From NCBI GenBank assembly GCA_963698275.1, contig CAVOQE010000004.1, positions 124,001-188,000 on the forward strand: a stretch of 64,000 nucleotides of DNA, in the 5' to 3' direction. Positions 1 to 8,803 of this stretch are shown piece after piece. The notes under the pieces were generated by a model. That model saw nothing but the letters and a program-made list of their open reading frames with translations. It had not been told where the DNA came from and searched no databases. Every line of letters starts with the position of its first letter. Within the stretch, counting starts at the first letter, position 1. Source of the stretch: Anderseniella sp963698275. GTDB taxonomy: Bacteria > Pseudomonadota > Alphaproteobacteria > Rhizobiales > Aestuariivirgaceae. Made by a program: the position numbers and the translations under genes.

Positions 1-1
1 G

Positions 2-823
2 GCCGACGCCATCGTCTGGAAATCAGGCAATCGTTATACCTTCAGGCTGCGCCCGTCGACCACCATGCAGGCGGCAATGCTGGCCAAGGAAGCGGCCAAG
101 ACAGGTGCCAAGAAGTGGGCAACGGTGGCACCCAATTATGCCTATGGCAAGGAAGCCGTGGCAGCCTTCAAGAAAGAGCTGACCAAGCTTGTACCGGATG
201 CCGAGTTCGTTGAAGAACAGTGGCCGACCGTGTTCAAGATCGATGCAGGTCCTGTGGTGCGGGCAGTGGAAGCTGCCAAACCGGACGGCATCTTCAATGT
301 GACGTTCGGTGGCGATCTTGCCCAGTTCGTCCGCGAAGGAAACCTGCGCGGCACATTTGAAAACCGCACCGTCGTGTCGCTTTTGTCCGGCGAGCCGGAA
401 TATCTGGAGCCATTGAAGGGTGAAGCGCCCAAGGGCTGGATTGTCACCGGCTATCCGCAAGGTGCCGTGGACACACCTGAGCACAAGGCGTTCTTTGATG
501 CTTACATGAAGAAGTGGGGCGAAGCACCAAAGCTCGGCTCGATTGTCGGATACAATGTGATTGCCTCGCTGGCTGCCCTGCTGAACAAGGCTGACGCCTA
601 TGACACGGAAACCCTGGTCGACACCATGAAGGGTCTCGAAGTGATGTCACCGTCGGGCAAGTTTGTGTACCGGGCGCAGGACCATCAATCCACCATGGGT
701 GCCTGGGTCGGCAAGACCGATGTCAAGGACGGTGCCGGTGTCATGGTTGACTGGTTCTATGCAGACGGCGCGGACTATCAGCCGTCTGACGAAGACGTCA
801 AGGCCATGCGGCCTGCAGACTGA
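2..823 (+). CDS. Branched-chain amino-acid-type ABC transporter substrate-binding protein (5' end missing)
   Basis: The reading frame is open from base 2, so the gene starts upstream of the window; 273 residues remain. The periplasmic protein would capture a branched-chain amino acid or related amide and deliver it to the permease and ATPases encoded just downstream. The sequence has the ligand-binding Peripla_BP_6 fold typical of LivK-like proteins: RYTFRLRPS near the start, the hinge segment ATVAPNYAYGKEA, and a C-terminal half with FKIDAGPVVRAVE and GYNVIASLAALL. The signal peptide lies outside the window. The livHM-livG-livF genes follow in the same direction after a hairpin. Family assignment is firm; the ligand cannot be read from sequence, and the symbol livK is withheld because relatives bind many substrates. 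Confidence 0.9.
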   Translation, partial: ADAIVWKSGNRYTFRLRPSTTMQAAMLAKEAAKTGAKKWATVAPNYAYGKEAVAAFKKELTKLVPDAEFVEEQWPTVFKIDAGPVVRAVEAAKPDGIFNVTFGGDLAQFVREGNLRGTFENRTVVSLLSGEPEYLEPLKGEAPKGWIVTGYPQGAVDTPEHKAFFDAYMKKWGEAPKLGSIVGYNVIASLAALLNKADAYDTETLVDTMKGLEVMSPSGKFVYRAQDHQSTMGAWVGKTDVKDGAGVMVDWFYADGADYQPSDEDVKAMRPAD

Positions 824-834
824 CATGCCAAAAC

Positions 835-861
835 GGCGGGTCCGGACGCTCCGGGCCCGCC
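835..861 (+). terminator. GC-rich hairpin between binding-protein and permease genes
   Basis: A 12-bp inverted repeat (arms 835-846 and 850-861, one G-U pair, 3-base loop CGC) starts 11 bases after the stop of the binding-protein gene. The run of T after it is poor (TTGTCTT), so it is better read as an attenuator or mRNA-stabilising element that keeps the binding protein more abundant than the permease than as a full terminator. Confidence 0.6.
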
Positions 862-909
862 TTGTCTTCGCACACCAAGGGGTAACGAATTGTCCAGCAA
901 GGGGGCTGA

Positions 910-2769
910 ATGAGCTTCTATTTCGCCCAGTTTCTGACAGGCCTGTCGAGCGCTTCGTCGCTGTTTCTGGTGGCCTGCGGGCTGTCGCTGATTTTCGGCG
1001 TCACGCGTGTTGTGAATTTTGCACACGGGTCATTCTACATGCTTGGCGCTTATGTCGCCTATGCGCTGGTGCAGTTTGTGCCCGGCAGTATTCTGGGTTT
1101 CTGGGGATCTGTTCTGGCTGCTGCGCTGATCGTTGCACTGGTTGGTGTGCTCGTCGAAATGCTGATCCTCAAGCGTATTTATAACGCGCCGGAATTGTAC
1201 CAGCTGGTTGCGACCTTTGGCGTGGTGCTGCTGATGCAGGACGCCATCCTGTTCATCTTTGGCGGTGAGGACCAGTTCGGGCCGCGCGCGCCCGGGCTTG
1301 ATGGCGTGGTTCGCATATTTGGTGAACCGATACCTGAATATGACCTGCTGCTGATCGCCCTTGGCCCCATTGTACTGGGCGCGATGTGGCTGCTGCTCAA
1401 CCGCACCCGCTGGGGCATACTGGTGCGTGCCGCCACGCTGGATCGCGAAATGGTGGCCTCTCTCGGGGTCAACCAGTCATGGCTGTTCACCACGGTGTTT
1501 TTTCTGGGCTCGTTCCTGGCCGGTCTCGGCGGGGCGCTTCAGGTTCCCAGGGTATCGGTCAACCTGCTGATGGACTTGTCGATCATCGCTGAAGCCTTCG
1601 TTGTCGTTGTCATTGGCGGCATGGGCTCCATCCCCGGGGCCTTTATCGCCGCCCTGCTGATTGGTGAACTGAATGCCTTCGGGGTCCTGGTACTGCCGCA
1701 GGCGACCATTGTACTGGCGTTTGTCGTCATGGCTGTTGTGCTGGTCATCAGGCCCTACGGCCTGCTCGGAAAAGCCGAAACACTGGCCCATTCCGCAGGC
1801 CAGATTGAATTGCCGATCCGGCCTGCCAGCACGCTTGCCAAATCGGTTGCCGGCTTGTTGCTGGCCGGTCTTGTCATCATGCCTTTCGTGACCGGCGAGT
1901 TTGCTATCGTACTGGCGACAGACGTGCTGATCTTTGCGCTGTTTGCCGCCAGCCTGCATTTCATCATGAGCAATGGCGGCATGGTGTCGTTTGGCCATGC
2001 TGCCTATTTTGGTCTCGGCGCCTACGGGGCGGCATTCGTGATAAAATACGCCGGTGGTTCAATGGAAATGGCATTGTTGGCAGCACCGCTGATGGCGGCT
2101 GCGGGCGCGCTCATATTCGGCTGGTTCTGCGTGCGTCTGTCGGGCGTGTATATGGCCATGCTGACGCTTGCTGCTGCCCAGATCGTCTGGTCGACAGCCT
2201 TCCAGTGGCAGGACCTGACCGGTGGTGATGACGGCTTGCTGGGCATCTGGCCGTCCGAATGGGCCAAATCAAAAACCGCCTACTACTATCTGGCGCTGGT
2301 TCTGTGCGGCGGCGGTATTCTTGCCATGCGCCGCATGATTTTCTCACCGTTCGGCTATACGCTCAGGGGCGGACGTGACAATCCCAACCGCACTGAATCC
2401 ATTGGTATCAATCTCAGGCAGCACCAGTGGGCAGCTTTTGTTGTCGCCGGCATGTTCGCCGGTATTGCCGGTGGCGTCTATGTGTTTTCAAAAGGCTCCA
2501 TATTTCCTGATGAAGCCGCTATTCCGCGCTCGGTGGATGCGCTTGTCATGGTGTTGCTGGGCGGTGTTCAGACACTGTCCGGTCCGGTTGTCGGTGCAGG
2601 TGTCTTCAGGCTTCTGGAGGACGAGATTTCAAGGCTGGATTACTGGCGCGCCATATTGGGCGCCATCATCATCGCGATCGTGGTGATTGCACCTGAAGGC
2701 ATTGCCGGGTTCATCAGGAAAATTGCGGTCAAGGCAGGGTTTGAACGCAACGAGGAACAGGCATCATGA
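910..2769 (+). CDS. Fused LivH-LivM branched-chain amino-acid ABC permease
   Basis: This 619-residue inner-membrane protein joins the two permeases (LivH and LivM) normally encoded separately, so one chain could supply the whole transmembrane channel. Residues 1 to about 290 are the LivH-like half (GLSLIFGVTRVVNFAHGS motif, many hydrophobic helices) and residues about 310 to 600 are the LivM-like half (GGMVSFGHAAYFGLGAYGAA). Each half has the BPD_transp_2 coupling region, e.g. VVVIGGMGSIPGAF and VLLGGVQTLSGPVVG. The ATG at 910 follows an AAGGGGG ribosome-binding site. The stop overlaps the start of livG by 4 bp, implying translational coupling. Such fusions are known in some proteobacteria; here the hydrophobicity is even and no frameshift is seen at the join. 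Confidence 0.93.
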   Translation: MSFYFAQFLTGLSSASSLFLVACGLSLIFGVTRVVNFAHGSFYMLGAYVAYALVQFVPGSILGFWGSVLAAALIVALVGVLVEMLILKRIYNAPELYQLVATFGVVLLMQDAILFIFGGEDQFGPRAPGLDGVVRIFGEPIPEYDLLLIALGPIVLGAMWLLLNRTRWGILVRAATLDREMVASLGVNQSWLFTTVFFLGSFLAGLGGALQVPRVSVNLLMDLSIIAEAFVVVVIGGMGSIPGAFIAALLIGELNAFGVLVLPQATIVLAFVVMAVVLVIRPYGLLGKAETLAHSAGQIELPIRPASTLAKSVAGLLLAGLVIMPFVTGEFAIVLATDVLIFALFAASLHFIMSNGGMVSFGHAAYFGLGAYGAAFVIKYAGGSMEMALLAAPLMAAAGALIFGWFCVRLSGVYMAMLTLAAAQIVWSTAFQWQDLTGGDDGLLGIWPSEWAKSKTAYYYLALVLCGGGILAMRRMIFSPFGYTLRGGRDNPNRTESIGINLRQHQWAAFVVAGMFAGIAGGVYVFSKGSIFPDEAAIPRSVDALVMVLLGGVQTLSGPVVGAGVFRLLEDEISRLDYWRAILGAIIIAIVVIAPEGIAGFIRKIAVKAGFERNEEQAS

Positions 2770-3539
2770 GCGATCCAGTTCTCAGTGTCCGCAACCTGTC
2801 CAAGTCGTTTGGTGGTCTCCAGGCGGTATCGGATGTGTCTTTCGATCTGGCAAAAGGCGAACTGTTGGCATTGATCGGGCCAAACGGAGCCGGCAAGACC
2901 ACCTGCTTCAACATGCTCAACGGTCAATTGAAGGCCGATTCGGGCCGGGTCACGCTCAATGGCACCAGTATCCTGGGCCTGAGCCCCAGGCGCGTCTGGC
3001 GAATGGGGGTAGGGCGCACCTTCCAGATCACCGCAACCTATGCCTCCATGACAGTGCGTGAAAATGTGCAGATGGCGCTGATCTCGCATTATCGCAAGAC
3101 CTGGGATATCTGGCGTCCGGCATCCGGTCTGCATGTGGATGAGGCAATGCAGCTTCTGGACCTTGTCGGTATGCGCGAACAGGCTGAGCGGGCCGCCGCC
3201 ATCCTGGCCTACGGCGATCTGAAACGGCTTGAACTGGCAATTGCGCTGGCCCATGCCCCTGAACTGCTGTTGATGGATGAACCCACTGCCGGTATGGCGC
3301 CCAGGGAACGGGTGCGCCTCATGCAGCTTACTGCCGACATTGTTGCAGAGCGCGGCATATCGGTTCTGTTCACCGAGCACGACATGGATGTGGTGTTTGC
3401 CCATGCCCACCGCATCATGGTGCTCAACCGGGGCGAGTTGATAGCTTCCGGCAGTGTTGACGATGTGCGCAATGATGCGCGCGTGCAGGAGGTTTATCTT
3501 GGTGGCGGCACCTTGTTCGAGGGCCAGGCACATGGTTGA
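2766..3539 (+). CDS. livG: Branched-chain amino-acid ABC transporter ATP-binding protein LivG
   Basis: This 257-residue cytoplasmic ATPase powers the fused permease together with LivF. Visible motifs are Walker A GPNGAGKT (near residue 38), the Q-loop region GRTFQI, the LivG-type signature LAYGDLKRLELA in place of LSGGQ, Walker B LLMDEPTAG and the H-loop TEHDMD. The modified signature and the C-terminal BCA_ABC_TP_C-like tail (VQEVYLGGG) are characteristic of LivG rather than LivF. The start ATG overlaps the permease stop by 4 bp and the 3' end overlaps livF by 8 bp, so the genes form one transcription and translation unit. Confidence 0.93.
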   Translation: MSDPVLSVRNLSKSFGGLQAVSDVSFDLAKGELLALIGPNGAGKTTCFNMLNGQLKADSGRVTLNGTSILGLSPRRVWRMGVGRTFQITATYASMTVRENVQMALISHYRKTWDIWRPASGLHVDEAMQLLDLVGMREQAERAAAILAYGDLKRLELAIALAHAPELLLMDEPTAGMAPRERVRLMQLTADIVAERGISVLFTEHDMDVVFAHAHRIMVLNRGELIASGSVDDVRNDARVQEVYLGGGTLFEGQAHG

Positions 3540-4245
3540 GACGATGCTCGAGCTTGATAAAATCAATACCTTCTATGGCAAGGCCCATATCCTGCACGAT
3601 CTGTCGTTCAAGGTGGCGGCAGGCGAGGTTGTAGCCCTTCTGGGGCGCAATGGTGCCGGCAAGACCACCACCATGCGCACGATCATGCAACTGGCACGCC
3701 CGCGTGCCGGGGCAGTGGAATTTGAAGGCCGGGACATATCCAGGTGGGCCACGCACAAGGTGGCCCAGGCAGGCATCGGCTACGTGCCGGAGGAACGCCG
3801 CATCTTTGGCGACCTGACGGTGATGGAAAATCTCGAAGTGGGCCGCCAGCCTGTGCGCGAAGGCCTGCCGTCATGGACTGTCGAACACCTGTTTGAGCTG
3901 TTTCCCAACCTGGCTGAGCGCGCCAACAACCGCGGCAAGCAGATGTCGGGCGGCGAGCAGCAAATGCTCACCATTGCCCGCACCCTGATGGGAAACCCGA
4001 AACTGTTGCTGCTTGATGAACCATCCGAAGGCATCGCACCGGTGATTGTCGAGCAGATGGCGCAGACCCTGCTGGAGATCAAGGCCAAGGGACTGACCGT
4101 GCTGTTGTCGGAGCAAAATCTGCATTTCGCGCGCATTGTGGCAGATCGTGCCATCATCATTGAAGGCGGCAGCGCGGTGTTTGATTCAACCTTCGAAGAT
4201 CTGGAAACCCACCCCGAGATCAGGGACCAGTATCTCAGCGTTTGA
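3532..4245 (+). CDS. livF: Branched-chain amino-acid ABC transporter ATP-binding protein LivF
   Basis: This is the second ATPase of the importer, 237 residues from the ATG at 3532, which lies inside the end of livG and gives the family's normal N-terminus (MLELDKINTFYG follows within four residues). An upstream in-frame start at 3454 would add an atypical extension and is rejected. Motifs: Walker A GRNGAGKT, signature MSGGEQQM, Walker B LLLDEPSEG, and the LivF-typical GYVPEERRIFGDLTV. The 3' end overlaps the convergent creatininase-family gene by 11 bp, so the two transcripts are antisense at their ends. Confidence 0.92.
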   Translation: MVETMLELDKINTFYGKAHILHDLSFKVAAGEVVALLGRNGAGKTTTMRTIMQLARPRAGAVEFEGRDISRWATHKVAQAGIGYVPEERRIFGDLTVMENLEVGRQPVREGLPSWTVEHLFELFPNLAERANNRGKQMSGGEQQMLTIARTLMGNPKLLLLDEPSEGIAPVIVEQMAQTLLEIKAKGLTVLLSEQNLHFARIVADRAIIIEGGSAVFDSTFEDLETHPEIRDQYLSV

Positions 4246-5029
4246 AGCGCTCCGGGTCAAATGCCCTGACATCTTCCAGCAGCTCAATGAATCCGCGTGA
4301 CTGGTGCGCAATCACGGCGGCCCCTTTTTCGGCTGTGGCGGCACCCGCATTGCCGGTTACGCCTTGTTCGTTGAGATCATGCATCATCCATCCGAAGCGG
4401 TGCGGGCCATAGGCGCGCAAGTGCGTCATGTCCCGACGCATGTCTTGTTGCAGGGATGGAAAGTCTTCCGCCTGTGTCATGTCCACACTATCAGGCCGGG
4501 CTGCCAGCATGATGGACGTTTCTATATCACCGCCATGGATGCCCAGGGCAATTTCATCATCGCTGAACAAGCCTTCCGGGTACCCGAAGCGCGCCCATGA
4601 CGTTGCAACAGCCAGCATGCCAAGCTCAATGCGCGCGCGCTGGATGACCATGTCGCACACAGGCGTGTTGCCGCCGTGGGAACTGATCAGCACCAGCTTC
4701 TGTATGCCATTGATGTTCAGGTCAGCGGCAATGCCCAACCATGCCTGGGCAAGGTCACATGGATCACGCGAGATGGTGCCGGGTGTATCGCCATGCTCGG
4801 CAGATGCGCCGATTGCCTCAATCGGCAGGAACGAAACCTTTGCATCGTGCGGCAGGATAGCCACCGTGGCAGCGACCATGGCCCGGGCAATGTCTGTGTC
4901 CGTCGAAGCTGGCAGGTGCGGACCGTGCTGCTCGGTGGCTGCCACCGGCAGCACGGCGATCCAGTCGCTGCTGTCAGCGTCCGCGATCAGGCTTGCCGGC
5001 ATGTCTTTCCAATACGGATGCGGTTTCAA
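4235..5029 (-). CDS. Creatininase-family amidohydrolase
   Basis: The 264-residue cytoplasmic protein belongs to the creatininase family of metal-dependent amidohydrolases, which open cyclic or linear amides such as creatinine or formamidopyrimidine intermediates. Metal-ligand motifs are visible: EQHGPHLPASTDTD near residue 33, HGDTPGTIS near 80, SSHGGN near 117 and the late HGGDIETS. The start taken is TTG at 5029, with AGGCGAG upstream; it gives the normal family N-terminus (MKPHPYWKDM). An ATG lies nine codons in. It converges on the amino-acid importer, which may import a nitrogen compound that this enzyme degrades; that link is inference. The substrate is unknown. Confidence 0.85.
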   Translation of the reverse strand: MKPHPYWKDMPASLIADADSSDWIAVLPVAATEQHGPHLPASTDTDIARAMVAATVAILPHDAKVSFLPIEAIGASAEHGDTPGTISRDPCDLAQAWLGIAADLNINGIQKLVLISSHGGNTPVCDMVIQRARIELGMLAVATSWARFGYPEGLFSDDEIALGIHGGDIETSIMLAARPDSVDMTQAEDFPSLQQDMRRDMTHLRAYGPHRFGWMMHDLNEQGVTGNAGAATAEKGAAVIAHQSRGFIELLEDVRAFDPERFKR

Positions 5030-5154
5030 TTTTTCATCTCGCCTATTTCAAATACTCAGGCAGGAGCCGGAGCTCCTGCCTGAAACAGTGTTTAAGCGAG
5101 AATGTGGTATTTCACAAAGCCTGTCAGCCTGTCTGCCGCAGTCAGGCTGTGATG

Positions 5155-5469
5155 TCATTCCCCACCGGAGGTGGATGAACCGCCTGATGAGCGTTCGCCC
5201 TGAAGCGGTTTGGTCTCGCCTTTTTTGTAATCGTTGGCGCGTTTGACCGCCAGTTCACCATCCATACTGACATCTGTATCGAGTACATACTCAGGCCATG
5301 GATCAACGGTCTGCATCACAGTTGCAGCGCGCACGGCGTCACCCGACGCAGCCGAAATCTTGTCCGAATGTTCAAGATTGCTTTGCGTGCAGCCCGCAAA
5401 CAGCAGGCAGAGTGCGGCCGTTCCGGCCGCGCGCCACAGTGTGATCGATTTACTTTGCGACAATTGCAT
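5155..5469 (-). CDS. Small lipoprotein following the CpaC secretin
   Basis: A 104-residue lipoprotein with an N-terminal basic stretch, a hydrophobic segment and the lipobox LFAGC at about residues 23-27, so it should be cleaved and lipidated at Cys27. The mature part is short, polar and ends in a Gly/Ser-rich tail (SSGGSSTSGGE). The start at 5469 is chosen because AGGAGG sits 6 bases upstream; longer readings run into cpaC. It overlaps the end of cpaC by 20 bp and occupies the place where a CpaD-type secretin-associated lipoprotein would be expected, but I see no convincing CpaD similarity. It may be a pilotin or stabiliser of the secretin; that is inference from position. Confidence 0.75.
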   Translation of the reverse strand: MQLSQSKSITLWRAAGTAALCLLFAGCTQSNLEHSDKISAASGDAVRAATVMQTVDPWPEYVLDTDVSMDGELAVKRANDYKKGETKPLQGERSSGGSSTSGGE

Positions 5470-6892
5470 TTGAACCTCCTGGCAGATCAATAATGTGACC
5501 ATACGGGCCTTTGATTTCTCCACCGTTTTCGATGAACGAAAGATAGTTGCGGCTGACCTCGACCTTGCCATGCAGGAACAGTTCCTCATCATTGCTCGAT
5601 GCGGTCAGATCCAGCGGTGTTGGTATCCGTTTGGTCGGATCAACCGGTTTGGCAAGCCGCGGCGTGATGATCACCAGAAGATCGGTTTCCGACTTCTGGA
5701 ATCCGCTTGAGCGGAACAGGCTGCCCAGCACCGGCACATCGCCCAGCCAGGGAATCTGGTCGGCATTGCGCGCATTGAAGGTCTGCAGCAGCCCGGCGAT
5801 CGAAATGCTTTGTCCATCGCGCAGTTCAACCGTTGTCCTCGTCCGCCGGACGATAAGGCTCGGAATCTGAATGGCGCTGGTGGTTACCGTGCGGCTGAAA
5901 TCAAGCTCGCTGACTTCCGGTTCAATGGCCAGATTTATCAGTCCATTGTCGAGCACGGTTGGCGTGAACGCCAGGCTGACACCGAACTTCTTGAATTCAA
6001 TGGTGATTTTGTCATTGTCCTGTGCAACCGGGACAGGAAATTCACCACCGGCCAGGAAGCTCGCAGTTTCACCTGACAGGGCAGTCAGGTTTGGTTCTGC
6101 AAGGCGGCGTGCTGCGCCTTTCTTTTCCAGCGCCTGAATGATGATTTCGGCGGATGCGCCACCGGTCAGCATGTCCGCAACCAACCGGCCGAATGGCGCG
6201 GTGGCGGCGTTTGACGCCAGTGCATTGCCAAACGGCTGAAAACTGATGCCGCCGGCACTTACCGAATAGTTGACACCAAGATCACGGCTGGCATTGCGTT
6301 TGGCCTCGATGAAGCGCACTTCCAGGGTAACCTGCTGGCTTGCACCCACCGTCATGGCATTGGTTACATTGTCGCCGGCAAAATCCTTGGCCACCTGCAT
6401 GGCGCGCGCCGCAGCTGTCGAACTGCGCACCGCACCTTGCAGAAGCACCCTGCCATTGACGCTGCGAACCTTGATTTTTTCGCGCGGCAGGACAGTGCGA
6501 AGCGCATCTTTCAGCCCTCTGGTATCGAAGGTAACCTCAACGCTGATGACACCGAGAAGCTTGTCGTCAGCATCATAAAGCGAAAGATTTGTACGCCCGG
6601 TCTTGCGCCCGAGCACATAAAAGGAGCGGGTGCCAAGTGGTGAGGCATCGGCAATTTCAGGATCGCCAACCACCAGGTTTGAAACATCTGCGCCGGATTT
6701 GACTGTTTCGGACTGTCCAACCGGCACCTTCATCTGCTGGATCGTGCCGGTGCCGGCGTTGAATTCCGTCGCCGCCTGGGCCTGGCTGACAGCCAGTGTC
6801 CACACGCACATGCAACTGAACAGCACCACCACAAGGCGGGCCATCAGATTGCGCAGGCTACTGCCGGGCAGTGTGTTTGTCATTATACTCAT
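5450..6892 (-). CDS. cpaC: Pilus-assembly secretin CpaC (RcpA)
   Basis: The 480-residue outer-membrane protein would form the ring through which a Flp/Tad-type pilus is extruded. A signal peptide is clear (hydrophobic stretch ending AVSQAQA). An N-terminal pilus-secretin N domain follows (ETVKSGADVSNLVVGDPEIAD), then a BON-like segment (GRVLLQGAVRSSTAAARA), then the secretin domain from about residue 200, with RLAEPNLTALSGETASFLAGGEFPVP split by the gate region and the hallmark LLVIITPRLAKP near the end. An ATG with GGGAGATAGACA upstream sets the start. It lies 80 bp downstream of cpaB on the same strand. The locus lacks cpaA, cpaE, cpaF and the tadBC genes, so these must be elsewhere. Confidence 0.92.
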   Translation of the reverse strand: MSIMTNTLPGSSLRNLMARLVVVLFSCMCVWTLAVSQAQAATEFNAGTGTIQQMKVPVGQSETVKSGADVSNLVVGDPEIADASPLGTRSFYVLGRKTGRTNLSLYDADDKLLGVISVEVTFDTRGLKDALRTVLPREKIKVRSVNGRVLLQGAVRSSTAAARAMQVAKDFAGDNVTNAMTVGASQQVTLEVRFIEAKRNASRDLGVNYSVSAGGISFQPFGNALASNAATAPFGRLVADMLTGGASAEIIIQALEKKGAARRLAEPNLTALSGETASFLAGGEFPVPVAQDNDKITIEFKKFGVSLAFTPTVLDNGLINLAIEPEVSELDFSRTVTTSAIQIPSLIVRRTRTTVELRDGQSISIAGLLQTFNARNADQIPWLGDVPVLGSLFRSSGFQKSETDLLVIITPRLAKPVDPTKRIPTPLDLTASSNDEELFLHGKVEVSRNYLSFIENGGEIKGPYGHIIDLPGGSNAIVAK

Positions 6893-6972
6893 TGTCTATC
6901 TCCCTGCGCGCCTGTTCTGATCTGTGGTATCCATTGTGGCAGATCATCCAGGGCGCTCCCTTTGCCATAACT

Positions 6973-7956
6973 CTATTCTGTTGGTGTGTCCTGGACCGGC
7001 ACTTGAACCGGCACTGCCGGAACGGCACCTGCAGATTGGTTGATTGAACTTGCGGTCTTGCCACCGACACCGCGCACGATTGTCATTTTGCTCCGGCGTT
7101 TCGTGCCGCCAGCAAGGTCAGCCATGGACACGGACCCGACATCGGCGCGATGCGCAGATCCGGCGGCTCGCAGTGTCAACGACAACCGGCCAACGGATCC
7201 GCCAAGTGCCAGTTTCTGGGCCATTTCAGTATCAACTTCCAGGGTAACCGCACTTGATACGCTCGGCGCATCAAGACGCTGGTCAGCCTGTTGATCGATT
7301 GCCAGTACCTTGGCGTTCTGCACAAGTACATCTGACTGCGATGACGTCGGATCGCCGGCTTTCATCGAGCGCGTCAGCATGACATCCACCCGGTCACCCG
7401 GCAGGATGAAACCGGCCACGCCGAACACCTCATCGACCGGTACGGTCAACGCGCGCATATTGTCTTTCACAAGGGCTGAAAGCGTCGGGCGTTCACCCGG
7501 GCCTGTTACCTTTGCCCCAAGAATCGGTTCGTCCACTTCGATGGGTCCCAGCGCAGCCCGTGCCTCGACACCGGCCTGAAACTCTTCCAGGGTTTTGAAC
7601 GACCCTGCAGGTTCGGTTCCCGCGATCCACTTGGTGGCGCGAACTGCCGCGCTGTCTATCTTGTCTCCAAAGCGCAGCGCTCGGGTTGCAACCAGCACCG
7701 TGGACGTTTCCAGTTGCGGCTCCGCAGGGGCCGGCTCAACGACGGCTGTCTTATCCATGTTGCGGTACTTGAATGCAAAAACCTGGCTGGTAATGGTGGC
7801 CCCCACAATGCCTGACACCAGGGCGATACAGCCCAGCGCAAACAGTCGCCCGCCTTTGCTCGACAACTGTATTGCGGAAAATGCACCGCCCATCTGCTTG
7901 CCGGATCGTGTGTGGTGTTTGCCGCGCCATTCGCGCCGCGTCGTGTTTTCTGCCAT
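6973..7956 (-). CDS. cpaB: Flp pilus assembly protein CpaB (RcpC)
   Basis: A 327-residue protein anchored by one transmembrane helix at about residues 37-60 (GRLFALGCIALVSGIVGA), with the rest periplasmic. It carries a SAF-type domain (TVLVATRALRFGDKID near residue 85) and the RcpC/CpaB domain (AFGVAGFILPGDRVDVMLTR-like segment near 180). CpaB works with the CpaC secretin in export of Flp pili. GGGAGG seven bases before the ATG at 7956 supports the start. The C-terminus is a Pro/Val-rich low-complexity tail. It is the first gene of the cpaB-cpaC-lipoprotein unit and faces a divergent TPR lipoprotein gene across a 255-bp AT-rich gap that must hold both promoters. Confidence 0.9.
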   Translation of the reverse strand: MAENTTRREWRGKHHTRSGKQMGGAFSAIQLSSKGGRLFALGCIALVSGIVGATITSQVFAFKYRNMDKTAVVEPAPAEPQLETSTVLVATRALRFGDKIDSAAVRATKWIAGTEPAGSFKTLEEFQAGVEARAALGPIEVDEPILGAKVTGPGERPTLSALVKDNMRALTVPVDEVFGVAGFILPGDRVDVMLTRSMKAGDPTSSQSDVLVQNAKVLAIDQQADQRLDAPSVSSAVTLEVDTEMAQKLALGGSVGRLSLTLRAAGSAHRADVGSVSMADLAGGTKRRSKMTIVRGVGGKTASSINQSAGAVPAVPVQVPVQDTPTE

Positions 7957-8211
7957 CCCGATGCCTCCCAGAAATCAGTAGAATTTCCGGCAACATACAT
8001 CATGGCGTGGCATTTAAAGAGTGTTCAGTGATAACAGAGTAAAGTGTTCGTTTACTAGTGAAGGAAAATGTAATCAATTGTATTCAACAGATGTATATTC
8101 ATAAAACTTTAATGTTTGAATTTTGTAGAAAATTTGAATGGATATGATGAATGTTCTTTCATGGACCTTCGTCATAATGCCTGCCTGAGTCTGAATTTGG
8201 GAGGGCGAATT
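7957..8211. promoter_or_regulatory. AT-rich divergent promoter region between cpaB and the TPR lipoprotein gene
   Basis: This 255-bp gap separates two divergent pilus-type units. The part from about 8020 to 8150 is markedly AT-rich compared with its surroundings. Only the ribosome-binding site GGGAGGG at 8199-8205, six bases before the ATG at 8212, can be assigned with confidence. No clear -35/-10 pair or operator is claimed. Confidence 0.45.
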
Positions 8212-8796
8212 ATGAAGTTTACTCAATTGATTATTACGGGCGCTATGGCGTTGAGCGTTGCCGGTTGTTCGCAAGGTTTCTCTTTGAGCCAAGTGGCCGA
8301 TTTTGGCGCAAGCATATCTGCATCCGAGCCACGGCTGCCGGGTTCTCATCCTGCAACGTCGGATCATATGCAGGGTGAAACAGGCACAAAGCATCATGCC
8401 GGTCTTGCACCTTATCACGCGTCTGACAATCTGTTGCAGACCGCAAAAGGTGAATTCCGTGAAGGACGCTTTGGCCTGGCGGAAAAAAACTACCGCAAGG
8501 CAGTGGAAGTATCGCCGCGTGATGTGGAAGCCTGGATCGGTCTGGCGGCTTCCTATGATCGCCTGCGCCGCTTCGACCTGGCAGATCGCGCCTATGCACA
8601 CGCCATTAAACTGGTTGGCCGCAATACGATGATGCTCAACAATCTGGGATATTCCCAGTTGCTGCGTGGTGATCTGAAGAAGGCGCGCCAGCATTTCCTG
8701 GCAGCTTACGAGCGCGAGCCTGATAACCCGATCATTCGCAACAATCTTGAACTGCTCAATCAGAGCGGCAAGCGCATCGTGCGTGAAAAAGCCTGA
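8212..8796 (+). CDS. TadD-like TPR lipoprotein
   Basis: The 194-residue protein has a lipoprotein signal (LSVAGC, lipidation at about Cys18), a low-complexity linker, and about three tetratricopeptide repeats from residue 75 (FREGRFGLAEKNYRKAVEV, AWIGLAASYDRLRRFDLAD, LNNLGYSQLLRGDLKKARQ). This is the architecture of TadD, the periplasmic scaffold that helps Flp/Tad pilus assembly. The ATG at 8212 has GGGAGGG six bases upstream, which excludes the longer reading from 8116. It is divergent from cpaB-cpaC and is followed 7 bp later by an exported protein gene, probably in one operon. Family assignment to TPR is firm; the TadD role rests on context. Confidence 0.82.
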   Translation: MKFTQLIITGAMALSVAGCSQGFSLSQVADFGASISASEPRLPGSHPATSDHMQGETGTKHHAGLAPYHASDNLLQTAKGEFREGRFGLAEKNYRKAVEVSPRDVEAWIGLAASYDRLRRFDLADRAYAHAIKLVGRNTMMLNNLGYSQLLRGDLKKARQHFLAAYEREPDNPIIRNNLELLNQSGKRIVREKA

Positions 8797-8803
8797 TATT
8801 GTC

